Origin: Flavobacterium lutivivi
GTDB taxonomy: Bacteria; Bacteroidota; Bacteroidia; Flavobacteriales; Flavobacteriaceae
Direction: 5' to 3'
Assembly: GCF_014642275.1 (NCBI RefSeq)
Contig: NZ_BMIM01000011.1
Location: forward strand, 40,441 to 104,440
DNA length: 64,000 nucleotides
The position numbers were made by a program, and so were the translations under genes. Position 1 is the first letter of the stretch. Each line of letters starts with the position of its first letter. The notes under the pieces were generated by a model that saw only the letters and a list, made by a program, of their open reading frames with translations, was not told where the DNA came from and did not search any database. Below, one piece after another: positions 54,808 through 63,999 of this stretch.

Positions 54808-57792
54808 TTAGAATTTAAGGTTAACACCTAATACAAAAGATTTCAATGTTGGGTAGGCATCCAATTCGATTCCTTGAGTTCCGTAAGGATTACCGTCGCC
54901 ATTGAGTTCAGGCGTAAATCCTGAGAATTTTTTTGCAATAAATGGATTCATTGCATTGAAGTATACTCTTGCAGAAGTAATTGCCTCAGTGAATTTCGGC
55001 AACTTATATCCAATCGTGATATTGTTTATTCTCCAGAAATCACCTGATTCTAGATAATAAGTAGAAGCTACTGGCACATAATTAAAAGCCGCTGGGTTTC
55101 CTGCAGTAGTATTGTTTGCAGTCCAAAAATTTGAAGCTACTGTATCTTCTATATTTTCACCTGAAAAACGTTGAGCTTTTTTACCGTTATAAACCTTTGC
55201 TCCCAATGTTCCATAGCTATCAACCGAAAAGTCGAAGTTTTTATAATTGAATCCAACTGATAATCCGTAAGTTGATTTTGGTAATACAGAACCGAAAAAT
55301 TTTCTATCTGCTTCTTCTAATCCACCTTGTGTGGTAGTTGAACCATCTTCTTTGTAATAAAGCATTTGACCATTACTTGGGTCATAACCAGCATATTCAT
55401 ATAAATAGAAACTACCTAATGGTGACCCAACGGCACTTTCCCCTAATAATTTTGTATACTGACCATTTCCTAAACCACCACCTGTTAAATCAACTATGTT
55501 TGGGTTTGAAAGACTTTCTAATTTATTTTTGTTGTTTGAAAAGTTTCCACTAACAAAATAGTTTAAATCGTCATTAATTTTATCAGACCAATGCAAAGAA
55601 ATCTCAAAACCTTTATTAGAAACTTCTCCAACGTGAGCTGGTGCTGTGTCTTCTGTACCTGAAGTGATATATGGTCTTGTATATAGGATTAAGTTATTAG
55701 TGTTTTTATTATAGACATCAAATGAACCTTTTAATCTGCTATTCAATAACTCAAAATCTAACCCTGTAGAAATTTCTTCTGTAACTTCCCATCCAAGATT
55801 GGGATCAATTTGTGAACTAACAGTAGTTCCTGATAAGTATGATGGTAAATAATAATCTAATCCTGATTTGAAAGACTGACTATTTAATGGCACATTCTGG
55901 TTACCAGTTTTACCCCAACCTCCACGAAGTTTCAACATGTTAACACCTTTGATATTTTTTGCAAAGTCCTCGTTTGTAATAATCCAACCTAAACCGAATG
56001 AAGGAAATGTTCCCCAACGATTATCCTTACTGAATTGAGAAGAACCATCTCTACGGATAGTTCCTGTGAATAAATATTTATTCATCAACTTGTATTGAAC
56101 ACGACCAAAATATGACGACAATCTTCTTTCATTGTATAGAATGTCTTTTAAATTTGTCACATTTGAAGCATAATCAACTCCGTTGAGAGACCAGTAATTT
56201 GAATTTGGATTTACATTTTTTCTAATTACTTCACTATAACTTCTAGCACCAATTGAAGAAGCTTCGATACCTGCAGTTAACTCCAAGTCATGAATATCAG
56301 CAAAAACTTTATTATATGTCAAGTAATTAGAAATGTTCCAATTAAAGTAGCTGTCATTCGCTCTTGTTAGTGAATTAATATTTGAAGTCGTTGGATAATT
56401 ATTTTCATCTCTTGTTGGATCTGCTGCTAGCCATGCTGCTTTGGTATCATTAAAGTTATATCCTTTCCAAGAATAGTACTCACCATTGAAAACAGATGAA
56501 AACTTCAATTCTTTTAGCAACTCAATATCTAACTTTAAACCACCTTGTGCCAAAATTGATTTTTGTTTTTCATCAAACAAATCCAATTGAGCAACTGGAT
56601 TACCAACATTGTTGAATGATGAACCAGTAGTTGATGCAAAACCATCATTGCCAACAAAAGAAACACCATATTGACCCGTAGAAAAATATACTGGAACTAT
56701 TGGTGATTGCTTGTATGCATTTGTAAATGCTGAAAAAGGTTTAGGAGTCGCTCTAGTGTAGCCAATACTAAAATTTTGCGAAAGTTTAATTTTGCTAGAA
56801 ATCTTGTAATCATTATTGTTTCTAAAAGTTAATCGATTATAGCCCATTCCATCTAGAATAGCACTTTCATCATAGTAACCCACACTAAAGAAATAATTAA
56901 TATTTTCATTTGCTCCAGATAATGATATGTTATTTTGAGAATACTGTCCTGTTCTAGTAATTTCTTTAAACCAATCAGTATTTACGGGTTGATCTTGAGA
57001 GAAAGTTGTTGAACCTAGCGCCATGTTTGTGTAATAAGAAAATTTATTACTACCAGCCATTTTTACAACACTTTGTGGTGATCTAAATCCAATGAACGAA
57101 TCTACATCAACTGACATTTTTCCAGATTTTCCTTTTTTAGTGGTGATAATGATTACACCATTTGCAGCTCTATTTCCATATACTGCTTTTGCAGAAGCAT
57201 CTTTTAATATATCATAGGTTAATATATCATTTGAATTGATATTGTTGATATTTTCAGTAGGCATACCATCAACAATGTAAAGTGGATTTCTACCTCCAAT
57301 TGCTGTACCAAGACCACGTATAACTACAGTAGGAGTTGCACCAGGAGAATCAGAAGCAATAACCTGAACTCCAGCAGCTTTACCTTGAATAGCTTGAGAA
57401 GCATTTAGTACTTTTACCTTCGTAATTTCCTCGGCCTTTATTGACGAAATAACTGTTGTGTTATCAACTTTTTTTCGTGTACCATAACCAATTACAACAA
57501 TGTCTTGAAGCTGATTGACTTCATCCTTAAGAACTACTTGCATTCCTTGACTTGCATCTGCAGTAGCTGTTTGATAACCAATCATGCTTACTTTGATTTT
57601 GTCGCCAGAATTGGCTTTAATTTTGAAAGAACCATCCATATCAGATACTGTACTAGTATTCATGGATGTATTGACGATGTTAGCTCCGATAACGGCAACA
57701 CCTTTCTCATCGACTACTTTTCCTTCTATTGTTTGTGCGTGAACAAACAACGGAAAGAGCAGCAATGTTAGCACTACATAAATGTTTTTCAT
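54808..57792 (-). CDS. SusC/RagA-type TonB-linked outer-membrane transporter, PUL 2
   Basis: A 994-residue protein: signal peptide about 1-19 (LFVHAQ), a carboxypeptidase-regulatory-like domain (about 20-92), a plug with LQDIVVIGYGTRKK and DILKDASAKAVYGNRAANGVIIITTKKG (about 95-225), and a barrel ending FVLGVNLKF. It imports oligosaccharides, most likely beta-1,2-gluco-oligosaccharides given the neighbouring GH144. It is the first gene of the PUL 2 operon. It is clearly diverged from the PUL 1 SusC in the barrel, as expected for a different glycan. Confidence 0.96.
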   Translation of the reverse strand: MKNIYVVLTLLLFPLFVHAQTIEGKVVDEKGVAVIGANIVNTSMNTSTVSDMDGSFKIKANSGDKIKVSMIGYQTATADASQGMQVVLKDEVNQLQDIVVIGYGTRKKVDNTTVISSIKAEEITKVKVLNASQAIQGKAAGVQVIASDSPGATPTVVIRGLGTAIGGRNPLYIVDGMPTENINNINSNDILTYDILKDASAKAVYGNRAANGVIIITTKKGKSGKMSVDVDSFIGFRSPQSVVKMAGSNKFSYYTNMALGSTTFSQDQPVNTDWFKEITRTGQYSQNNISLSGANENINYFFSVGYYDESAILDGMGYNRLTFRNNNDYKISSKIKLSQNFSIGYTRATPKPFSAFTNAYKQSPIVPVYFSTGQYGVSFVGNDGFASTTGSSFNNVGNPVAQLDLFDEKQKSILAQGGLKLDIELLKELKFSSVFNGEYYSWKGYNFNDTKAAWLAADPTRDENNYPTTSNINSLTRANDSYFNWNISNYLTYNKVFADIHDLELTAGIEASSIGARSYSEVIRKNVNPNSNYWSLNGVDYASNVTNLKDILYNERRLSSYFGRVQYKLMNKYLFTGTIRRDGSSQFSKDNRWGTFPSFGLGWIITNEDFAKNIKGVNMLKLRGGWGKTGNQNVPLNSQSFKSGLDYYLPSYLSGTTVSSQIDPNLGWEVTEEISTGLDFELLNSRLKGSFDVYNKNTNNLILYTRPYITSGTEDTAPAHVGEVSNKGFEISLHWSDKINDDLNYFVSGNFSNNKNKLESLSNPNIVDLTGGGLGNGQYTKLLGESAVGSPLGSFYLYEYAGYDPSNGQMLYYKEDGSTTTQGGLEEADRKFFGSVLPKSTYGLSVGFNYKNFDFSVDSYGTLGAKVYNGKKAQRFSGENIEDTVASNFWTANNTTAGNPAAFNYVPVASTYYLESGDFWRINNITIGYKLPKFTEAITSARVYFNAMNPFIAKKFSGFTPELNGDGNPYGTQGIELDAYPTLKSFVLGVNLKF

Positions 57793-57821
57793 AAAATTGT
57801 TTGGATAAGTTAATATTGAAA

Positions 57822-57874
57822 CAAATTTAATTAATTACATCGTTATAGTTGAATGATAAACTACACAACAAAAA
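57822..57874 (-). promoter_or_regulatory. PUL 2 susC promoter region with shared regulator box
   Basis: TAAATTTG (57822-57829, minus strand) is an exact -7 match 29 bases before the susC ATG. The -33 is poor (TCAA at 19 bases), as in activator-dependent promoters. GATAA-ACTA-CACAACAAAAA (57855-57874, plus strand) lies 25 bases further upstream and matches the box ahead of the PUL 1 susC. Confidence 0.5.
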
Positions 57875-58057
57875 CACATCAAAAACAAAAATATATTTTT
57901 TAAATAACTATATTTCAATTACTTAAAAAGTTAAAAAAAAATAAATAACTTATCAATTAAAACAACCTTTGATGTAGTATTGATGAAGTGTTTAAAAAAA
58001 TGAATTCTCCAAAAAAACAAGTAAAAAATAAATGAATATTAAAAAAATTGGTTTCAA

Positions 58058-60814
58058 TTATATTGTATTCATAAATGATGAAAGATTCACCTCTTGATTA
58101 ACACTCATCTTTTTTCTTAGTCTGTAACGATGCAACTCAACACCTCTATAGGAAATATTCATTAAAGGAGCTATTTCTTTTGAAGATAAACTCATTTTTA
58201 AATAAATACAAAGTTTTATATCCTTAGATGAAAGTTTTGGGTATTTGAATGTCAATCGCTTAATGAAATCTTCATGACTTTTATAAAGATTATTTTCAAA
58301 AGTTTCCCATTCTTTTTTATTGATTGAATTTAGTTTGATGGTCTTTTTTATATTTCTTTTGAGCGTTTCCAAATCATTTTCTTTTTCCAAGAGTTTTTGG
58401 ATACCTTCTATCATCTCAGATTGTTTAGCAATTGAAAGTGACTTTCCAGCTACTTCAGAAGCCTTGGTCTGAACCTGTATCTCAAGAATATGCTTTTCGT
58501 ATTCTTGCATCTTTTGCTTGCTATCTGCATCTAATTCTAATTGATAAATCTGTTGTTTATGCTTTAACTCTTCCTCGTTAAGCTTTATTTTTTCTAAATA
58601 CCTAATTTTGTTCCATCTATAGTAAAGAAACAAAGCACTTCCAATAATTAACAGGTATAATACTATCATCCAAAACGACAAATACCAAGGCATTAAAACA
58701 TAAAACCTGAATGATTTAACCAATTTATATCCATTACTTTCTCTTGAGAAAATTTCAACAGTTTGCTGTCCACTAAGCAAATTATTTAGAATAATAAGCC
58801 CGTTTTCAATAGGTTTATAATTGTCTTGATTATTTAGCTTATAAAAAAGTGTTTCTCTTTTGAAACCATAATATGGACTAATCACATTAATTTCTACTGA
58901 CTGATTATAATTTATCTCAGTATCATCCGTGATTAGATTATTTTCATAAAACCCTTCAATTAAAAGCTTACTATTAGTTAATTTGTGTGGTTTAAAATTA
59001 TATACAAAAAAGCCATCATCGAGATTTATTATTAAATCGTTTCCTTTTTTAATAACTTTTGTGTCATCCGAAAGGTTCTTTCCCTCATAGTATTTTTTTG
59101 GAATTAAATTCCATATAAATTTATCTTTTTCAATCGTTATGATATAAAATAACCCTTCTTTTACAATCAAAAAACTATTATCATCAATACATGTTATATC
59201 TGATATATCTTTGAACTGATTGTTGAATAATTTAAATTCCTCTAATTTATTTGTAATAGAATTGTTTTTATACCACAAGTTATTAATGTAGAAAACAATG
59301 TCATTTCTAAATTGAAATAGCTTGACGTTGAAATCATTTTCTAAACCATTTTCTTGAGTAACATTCGATATTTTTTTTACCCTTTTGTTTTCATCAAAAT
59401 CTATTCTATAAAGACTCTTGTAACTATCGACTGCCCAAATCGTATTTTTATTGTTTTGAGCAATATTTTTGATTGGTTTGGTTAATTTTTCAATTCTATT
59501 ATATTTTGAAAATGAGCTGTTTGTATAATTTACAATTCCTGAGTAGCTTCCTTGATAAAAACTTCCGTCATAAATGTCTTTTAGAATCTTCCAGCCACCA
59601 TTAATATCGCTCAACTTAGATATTATTCCATCGTCATATTGTAATGTTGCATCATTATGACCAATAATTATTTTTCCGTCTATTTTGTCAATACTCCAAA
59701 CTTGTCCTTGAGTACCGTTTATAAAGCTAATTAACTTATTTTCAAGCTTAAAAAAACCGTGATTTGAACCTATTAAATAAGTATTTTGTTCTGGCAAAAT
59801 AGAATAAACCGTTCCTAGAATTCCCGTGTTATCATTAAATATTAAATATGGAGAATTGATTTCGACATGAACAATTCCGTTATCCATTCCTAACCATAAA
59901 TCATTCTCAAAGTCAACCCCTAAACTTAAAACTGAATTGTTTTTTAATGAATTATTTCTATTAATATTTACAAAAGAATTCGTTTTTAAATCAATAACAT
60001 AAAGTCCTTTAAAAGCAGTTCCTATGACCAATTTATCTTCTCCAATAAACTTTGCCGTGTTGATAAGTTCTGTTTTTAAGTTTGAATTTAGAGGATGATT
60101 CCAAGGTATCAGAACGCCATTTTCCTCAATATAAACACCATTTTTTTTGGTAAAAACATATGTTTGATCATCTCTTTGATCGATAGCATGAATTATGTTT
60201 TTATTTAATTCGGGCCAATTTGAAACAGAAACAAATTTATTTTGCTGAAAAACATATAAACCATTAGTTACAGATGCAACATAAAGTTTTTCTTTTAGTG
60301 GAAAACAATATGAAATTTGGGAAGGGAAATTAATTTTTTTAAACTCTTTTCCATCATATATAAAAAGTTGATTAAAGGATTGAAAGAAAATTTTATCTCG
60401 AAATCTAAAAATTTTCCATATCTCCTCATTAACAGCATCGCCAACAAAGAGTTTTTTGTTTTTTGAAAGTGACGTATAAATTAGTTTCCCATTTTTTCTA
60501 GTCCAATAACCTATTTCATTATATGAACCAGTATAAATTTTGTTGTCCTCGCAATAAACTGAACGAATAATTGTTTTATTTGGCAAACTATACTTTTCCC
60601 ACTTCACTCCGTTGAAACGAAGTAAATAATGATTATTGGCAAAATATAATGCTCCATCTTTGCTTTGAGAAATGCTCCAAACTTGATTATCTCCTTTGTA
60701 ATCTGATTTTGAAAAATTTTCAACAAAAGGCAATAACTCTTGAGAGCTAACTAAAGAACAAAAGAAAAGGAAGACTAAAATAAATTTATTTCGCAAACCT
60801 AAATTTTTTATCAA
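58058..60814 (-). CDS. Membrane-spanning PUL regulator: propeller, Y_Y_Y and LuxR-type HTH (PUL 2)
   Basis: A 918-residue paralogue of the PUL 1 regulator with the same order: signal segment (about 1-25), beta-propeller repeats (about 30-610, e.g. LSLGVDFENDLWLGMDNGIV), an Ig-like Y_Y_Y region (about 630-710), a membrane helix (about 715-738), a coiled coil (about 740-800) and a C-terminal LuxR-like helix-turn-helix (SKEIAPLMNISYRGVELHRYRLRKKM). The N-terminal NETIIRSV/NKTIIRSV, YTG-Y-E-GYW segments agree with the PUL 1 copy. It lies 265 bp upstream of susC. It starts 32 bp after the oxidoreductase stop, so it may also be read from that gene's LacI-operator-like promoter. Confidence 0.88.
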   Translation of the reverse strand: MIKNLGLRNKFILVFLFFCSLVSSQELLPFVENFSKSDYKGDNQVWSISQSKDGALYFANNHYLLRFNGVKWEKYSLPNKTIIRSVYCEDNKIYTGSYNEIGYWTRKNGKLIYTSLSKNKKLFVGDAVNEEIWKIFRFRDKIFFQSFNQLFIYDGKEFKKINFPSQISYCFPLKEKLYVASVTNGLYVFQQNKFVSVSNWPELNKNIIHAIDQRDDQTYVFTKKNGVYIEENGVLIPWNHPLNSNLKTELINTAKFIGEDKLVIGTAFKGLYVIDLKTNSFVNINRNNSLKNNSVLSLGVDFENDLWLGMDNGIVHVEINSPYLIFNDNTGILGTVYSILPEQNTYLIGSNHGFFKLENKLISFINGTQGQVWSIDKIDGKIIIGHNDATLQYDDGIISKLSDINGGWKILKDIYDGSFYQGSYSGIVNYTNSSFSKYNRIEKLTKPIKNIAQNNKNTIWAVDSYKSLYRIDFDENKRVKKISNVTQENGLENDFNVKLFQFRNDIVFYINNLWYKNNSITNKLEEFKLFNNQFKDISDITCIDDNSFLIVKEGLFYIITIEKDKFIWNLIPKKYYEGKNLSDDTKVIKKGNDLIINLDDGFFVYNFKPHKLTNSKLLIEGFYENNLITDDTEINYNQSVEINVISPYYGFKRETLFYKLNNQDNYKPIENGLIILNNLLSGQQTVEIFSRESNGYKLVKSFRFYVLMPWYLSFWMIVLYLLIIGSALFLYYRWNKIRYLEKIKLNEEELKHKQQIYQLELDADSKQKMQEYEKHILEIQVQTKASEVAGKSLSIAKQSEMIEGIQKLLEKENDLETLKRNIKKTIKLNSINKKEWETFENNLYKSHEDFIKRLTFKYPKLSSKDIKLCIYLKMSLSSKEIAPLMNISYRGVELHRYRLRKKMSVNQEVNLSSFMNTI

Positions 60815-60846
60815 AAATAAAAAAAGTTCGCTTATTTTCTTGTAAT

Positions 60847-62049
60847 TTATTTTCCATCTGCATAATCTTGCAGATAAGCAAATCTTGGTGTTAATTTACC
60901 GTCTTCGGTCATTTTGGCTCTTTCGAGAATTCCATCTTTATCATTGTTAAAAAAGGAAGGTATTACATGTTTCATAAACATTTCTCCGAAACCTTCGCTT
61001 GCATCTTTTGGTAACTCACAAGGAAGATTATCTACAGACATCACCATTATTGAACCCGGATGTGTATATGGAACTTCTTTGTGTTCGCTCGGCAAATATC
61101 CAAAAAATGGCTCGGCGATAGTAGAAGCTTTAATTGTACAAGCTATTGGACCATCAACGTCACATGAAATATCTGCAACTAATTTTATTCTACAATCTGT
61201 CGCTTTCAGCATTTCGCGAGTTAATATATCTGGCGCATTATTTCCGTGGAAATGTCCAGCCATAAATATGTCAGCTACCTTTGTAAATCGTTCAAAATCT
61301 GAAGTGTAGTCTTTTGGATTTTTATAAAAATCTTGGTTATCTCTTTTTTCCCCATCTATTCTTTTATTGTAGTCAAGAACATCTATTTGGGTATAAACAG
61401 GTTGTGTAAAGTTTTTTGTCAAAAAATCATCAACCGAAACTTGTTTAAATTTTATTGCATCAAGGATTTCCTTTGCTCCCATCCCAACTTTGCCATGACC
61501 TGTAAGCACAACTTTTATAGGTGGAAATATTTGTCTTTTCAATCTGGCTACCAAATCTTCTTTGGAATGAAGAGTTTCAGCTTTTGGAATATTGAATAAC
61601 TCATATTTTATTCCAAAACCTCTTAGTCCATTGTATGCACCAACAATTCCTGCATATCTTCCAAAACCAATCAGTCTTTTGTTATTAGCATCAACAATGG
61701 TTTCATGATCATAAAGGGTAATATTTTTATCAAGAATAGCTCTCAGAAGCTTTTGATTATGTGGTTGCATTTTAATGGTATGCGAAAAGAAAAAATATTT
61801 TTTATTCGGAATTAAAGCATCAACTGGTATTTCTTTTACTCCAAAAATAACATCGCAATCGCTTAAATCATTTGTAACTTCTAGCCCTAATTTAGAATAC
61901 TCTTCATCTTTAAAAACCCTGATGTCAGAGCTTTCAACTTTTATTCTTGCCTCTGGATGTTCGTTTTTTAACCTAACTAATTCTTCTGGTGTAAAAACAA
62001 CTCTCCTATCTGGCGGTGTTTTTCTTTCTTTTATTATTCCGAATACCAT
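60847..62049 (-). CDS. NAD(P)-dependent oxidoreductase of the saccharopine/alanine dehydrogenase type
   Basis: A 400-residue cytoplasmic protein. The N-terminal lobe begins GIIKERKTPPDRRVVFTPEEL, with the RRV-x-TP segment typical of alanine dehydrogenase/lysine-ketoglutarate reductase N-domains, and includes FFFSHTIKMQPHNQ and LYDHETIVD. A Rossmann motif VVLTGHGKVGMGAKEIL lies near 180-197, and VADISCDVDGPIACTIKAST near 290 resembles the saccharopine dehydrogenase (lysine-forming) family. The substrate in this group of Bacteroidota is not established. Its promoter is a perfect consensus with a palindromic operator-like spacer. The PUL 2 regulator gene follows after 32 bp. Confidence 0.75.
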   Translation of the reverse strand: MVFGIIKERKTPPDRRVVFTPEELVRLKNEHPEARIKVESSDIRVFKDEEYSKLGLEVTNDLSDCDVIFGVKEIPVDALIPNKKYFFFSHTIKMQPHNQKLLRAILDKNITLYDHETIVDANNKRLIGFGRYAGIVGAYNGLRGFGIKYELFNIPKAETLHSKEDLVARLKRQIFPPIKVVLTGHGKVGMGAKEILDAIKFKQVSVDDFLTKNFTQPVYTQIDVLDYNKRIDGEKRDNQDFYKNPKDYTSDFERFTKVADIFMAGHFHGNNAPDILTREMLKATDCRIKLVADISCDVDGPIACTIKASTIAEPFFGYLPSEHKEVPYTHPGSIMVMSVDNLPCELPKDASEGFGEMFMKHVIPSFFNNDKDGILERAKMTEDGKLTPRFAYLQDYADGK

Positions 62050-62068
62050 TTTTCACAATTTTCGATGC

Positions 62069-62099
62069 CAAAAGTACTATTAACGAAAACGTTTTCAAA
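62069..62099 (-). promoter_or_regulatory. Promoter with LacI-like operator in the spacer (copy 2)
   Basis: On the minus strand TTTG (62096-62099), 19 bases and TACTTTTG (62069-62076) match the consensus fully. The plus-strand element TATTAACGAAAACGTTTTC (62078-62096) fills the spacer, and its core GAAAACGTTTTC (62085-62096) is a perfect 12-bp palindrome. A protein bound there would block RNA polymerase. The element recurs at 43876-43894. Confidence 0.65.
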
Positions 62100-62192
62100 A
62101 CATTTTCTGTATAAAATATTATGCGTTTCAAAATTGTGAAAAAACTGTTGAAAGCTTTTTGAAATATTAACTTATTTGATTTTTGCAATAAG

Positions 62193-62200
62193 TATATTTG
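62193..62200 (+). promoter_or_regulatory. -7 element of the serine hydrolase gene
   Basis: TATATTTG is an exact match to TAnnTTTG, 20 bases before the ATG. No good -33 element is seen at the normal distance. Confidence 0.45.
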
Positions 62201-62219
62201 AAACTTTTGTTATAAAAAT

Positions 62220-63419
62220 ATGCTCAATAAATTAATCAAAATATACACAGTATTTGCAATAATTTCATTATCAATTTCTTGCTCAAATAAATCTTCAAAA
62301 AACGAAGAAACTTTTAGTAAAGTAAATGAAAATGGACTTCCTGTATTACATCCATTGAATGAAGAATTTCCAAAACTTTCAAAAAAATATTTAGACGATA
62401 AAAAATATGGAATATCAATGTTTTTTGAAAAAACTTGGTCTGAAAAAAATGATAATGTTAGTTTTTTAGTGGCAAAAAATGGTGAAATTATTTATGAAAA
62501 CTACCTAGGATACGCAAACAAAAGAACAGAAGAAAAAATAACAAAGGATACACCGCTACATATTGCATCAGTAAGTAAAGTAATAACCGCAACTGCCGTT
62601 TTGATGCTTATTGATCAAAACAAAATTAAACTTGAGCAAAAAGTAAATAGTATTATTCCTGATTTTCCTTATGAAAATGTTACTATTAAAACGCTACTCA
62701 ACCATAGAAGCGGAATGAAAAATTATGCTTATTTCACCTATGAGAATAACAATTGGGATAGAAAAAAAACATTGACAAACGAGGATATAATAACTGTTTT
62801 AAAAGAGAAAAAAATTCCTTTAGAAACTAAAACCGATACTCATTTCAGCTATTGTAATACCAACTATGCTGTTTTAGCTCTTATAATTGAAAAAATAACT
62901 GGACTAAAATATCCAGAAGCTATGAAGGAAATGATTTTTTCCCCACTAGGAATGACCAATACTTATGTTTGTGACTTTGAAAACGATAGAACAAAAATTG
63001 TTCCTTCCTACAAAGGAACTATGGAAATTGGCACAGATTATTTGGATGGAGTTTATGGCGATAAAAATATATTTTCAACCCCAAGAGATTTATTAAAATT
63101 CGATCAAGCTCGTTATGCCAAAGATTTTCTTAACCCAGAATTATTAAAAAAAGTTTATCAAGGATATAGCTATGAAAGCAAAGGTATTCGAAATTATGGA
63201 TTAGGCATTAGAATGCTTGAATGGGAAAATGGTGATCGATTCTATTATCATAACGGTTGGTGGCATGGAAATACTTCATCATATATCAACATGAAAAAAG
63301 AAAGAGTTACAATTATAACATTATCAAACAAATACACTAAAAAAACATATACTTCAAAAAAATTAGCTTGTCTTTTTGGAAATTACCCTTTCAAACTAAA
63401 TGACAATGGTGAAGAATAA
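62220..63419 (+). CDS. Serine hydrolase, class C beta-lactamase/DD-peptidase fold lipoprotein
   Basis: A 399-residue protein with a lipoprotein signal ending SLSISCSN. The S-x-x-K motif is SVSK (S117, K120), the Y-x-N motif is YCN (211-213), and HNG in YYHNGWWHG stands in the place of K-T-G. LLNHRSGMKNY (159-169) and FSPLGMTNTYV are also usual. HNG or HSG in place of KTG is common in esterase and D-aminopeptidase members, so antibiotic resistance should not be assumed. It probably acts on cell-wall peptides or esters in the periplasm. It is divergent from the oxidoreductase gene. Confidence 0.87.
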   Translation: MLNKLIKIYTVFAIISLSISCSNKSSKNEETFSKVNENGLPVLHPLNEEFPKLSKKYLDDKKYGISMFFEKTWSEKNDNVSFLVAKNGEIIYENYLGYANKRTEEKITKDTPLHIASVSKVITATAVLMLIDQNKIKLEQKVNSIIPDFPYENVTIKTLLNHRSGMKNYAYFTYENNNWDRKKTLTNEDIITVLKEKKIPLETKTDTHFSYCNTNYAVLALIIEKITGLKYPEAMKEMIFSPLGMTNTYVCDFENDRTKIVPSYKGTMEIGTDYLDGVYGDKNIFSTPRDLLKFDQARYAKDFLNPELLKKVYQGYSYESKGIRNYGLGIRMLEWENGDRFYYHNGWWHGNTSSYINMKKERVTIITLSNKYTKKTYTSKKLACLFGNYPFKLNDNGEE

Positions 63420-63428
63420 ATTTGTAAA

Positions 63429-63459
63429 TTTGTGGCTCAATTTTTGATATTTAGTATCA
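63429..63459 (+). promoter_or_regulatory. ssrA promoter
   Basis: TTTG (63429-63432), a 19-base spacer and TAGTATCA (63452-63459) fit the Bacteroidota layout with two mismatches in the -7. The mature RNA begins 12 bases later. Confidence 0.55.
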
Positions 63460-63470
63460 ATAAAATATTT

Positions 63471-63866
63471 GGGGTCGACTGGTTTTGACAGCAAGTGGAA
63501 TTGAAAAGTAAGCATGTCGAGCATTGTATTATTGGCTCGTTAATATCAATGATACAACTTTATAAACGGCGAAAATAATTACGCTTTAGCTGCTTAATCC
63601 GAAGTTTAGTACGATTTGCCTAGTCTCGACAAGGTCGAGAAGCTAGATTTACCTCAAAAGCCTTGGTTTATGGCGTTTGATAAAGGTAAACCGTAAAAAT
63701 AGACATAGGAATGGTAAAGCTTTAAATCCATTCTGACATTAATAAAGCTAAGCGTTGAGTTGCTGTTTTTGGCTGAGCTCAATGTCGAAAAATTAATCAA
63801 AAACTAAACATGTAGAAAGCTCTTTGATTGCTTGTTTGGACCCGAGTTCGAATCTCGGCGACTCCA
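63471..63866 (+). ncRNA. ssrA: Transfer-messenger RNA (ssrA)
   Basis: The RNA opens GGGGTCGACTGGTTTTGACAG and closes with CGAGTTCGAATCTCGG and CGACTCC, so that GGGGTCG and CGACTCC form the acceptor stem with one G-U pair and the T arm is complete. CCA is not encoded and must be added. The tag frame at 63568-63597 reads GGC GAA AAT AAT TAC GCT TTA GCT GCT TAA, giving GENNYALAA, the tag form expected in Flavobacteriaceae. tmRNA rescues stalled ribosomes with SmpB and marks the product for proteolysis. A promoter and a strong terminator flank it. Confidence 0.97.
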
Positions 63867-63880
63867 CAAATATCAACAAA

Positions 63881-63909
63881 AAACCAGCTCTTCGAGCTGG
63901 TTTTTTATT
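63881..63909. terminator. Terminator of ssrA
   Basis: AAACCAGCTC (63881-63890) and GAGCTGGTTT (63894-63903) form a 10-bp perfect stem around TTC with a T run after it. The convergent minus-strand gene ends at 63916 and may share it. Confidence 0.9.
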
Positions 63910-63915
63910 TTGTTA

Positions 63916-63999
63916 TTATCTTTTTAATGAGAAATGGGCTTTAAACTCTTTAATCTGACCTTGTTCTTCATATTCTACCAAGAACCAATAATCCGTTGA
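63916..63999 (-). CDS. C-terminus of a T9SS type B sorting-domain protein (partial)
   Basis: Only the last 27 codons are in the window. They read STDYWFLVEYEEQGQIKEFKAHFSLKR with hydrophobic alternation, then TAA at 63916-63918. The PSTDYWF...KEFKAHFSLKR form is the characteristic end of the type B (gliding-motility-type) sorting domain, so the gene encodes a type IX secretion cargo. The rest of the protein lies beyond base 64000. Confidence 0.75.
   Translation of the reverse strand, partial: STDYWFLVEYEEQGQIKEFKAHFSLKR

Noticed and set aside
57880-58057. Very AT-rich stretch as a replication origin
   Set aside because: No DnaA-box cluster and no dnaA, gidA or other origin-linked genes; it is an ordinary promoter-side gap.
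62220-63419. Serine hydrolase as an antibiotic-resistance beta-lactamase
   Set aside because: S-x-x-K and Y-x-N are present, but KTG is replaced by HNG and the protein is a lipoprotein of the broad esterase/peptidase group. Resistance cannot be inferred.
63471-63866. ssrA as the attachment site of an integrated element
   Set aside because: The 3' end of tmRNA is a common integration site, but no integrase, no duplicated ssrA tail and no phage genes appear beside it; the next gene is a T9SS cargo protein.
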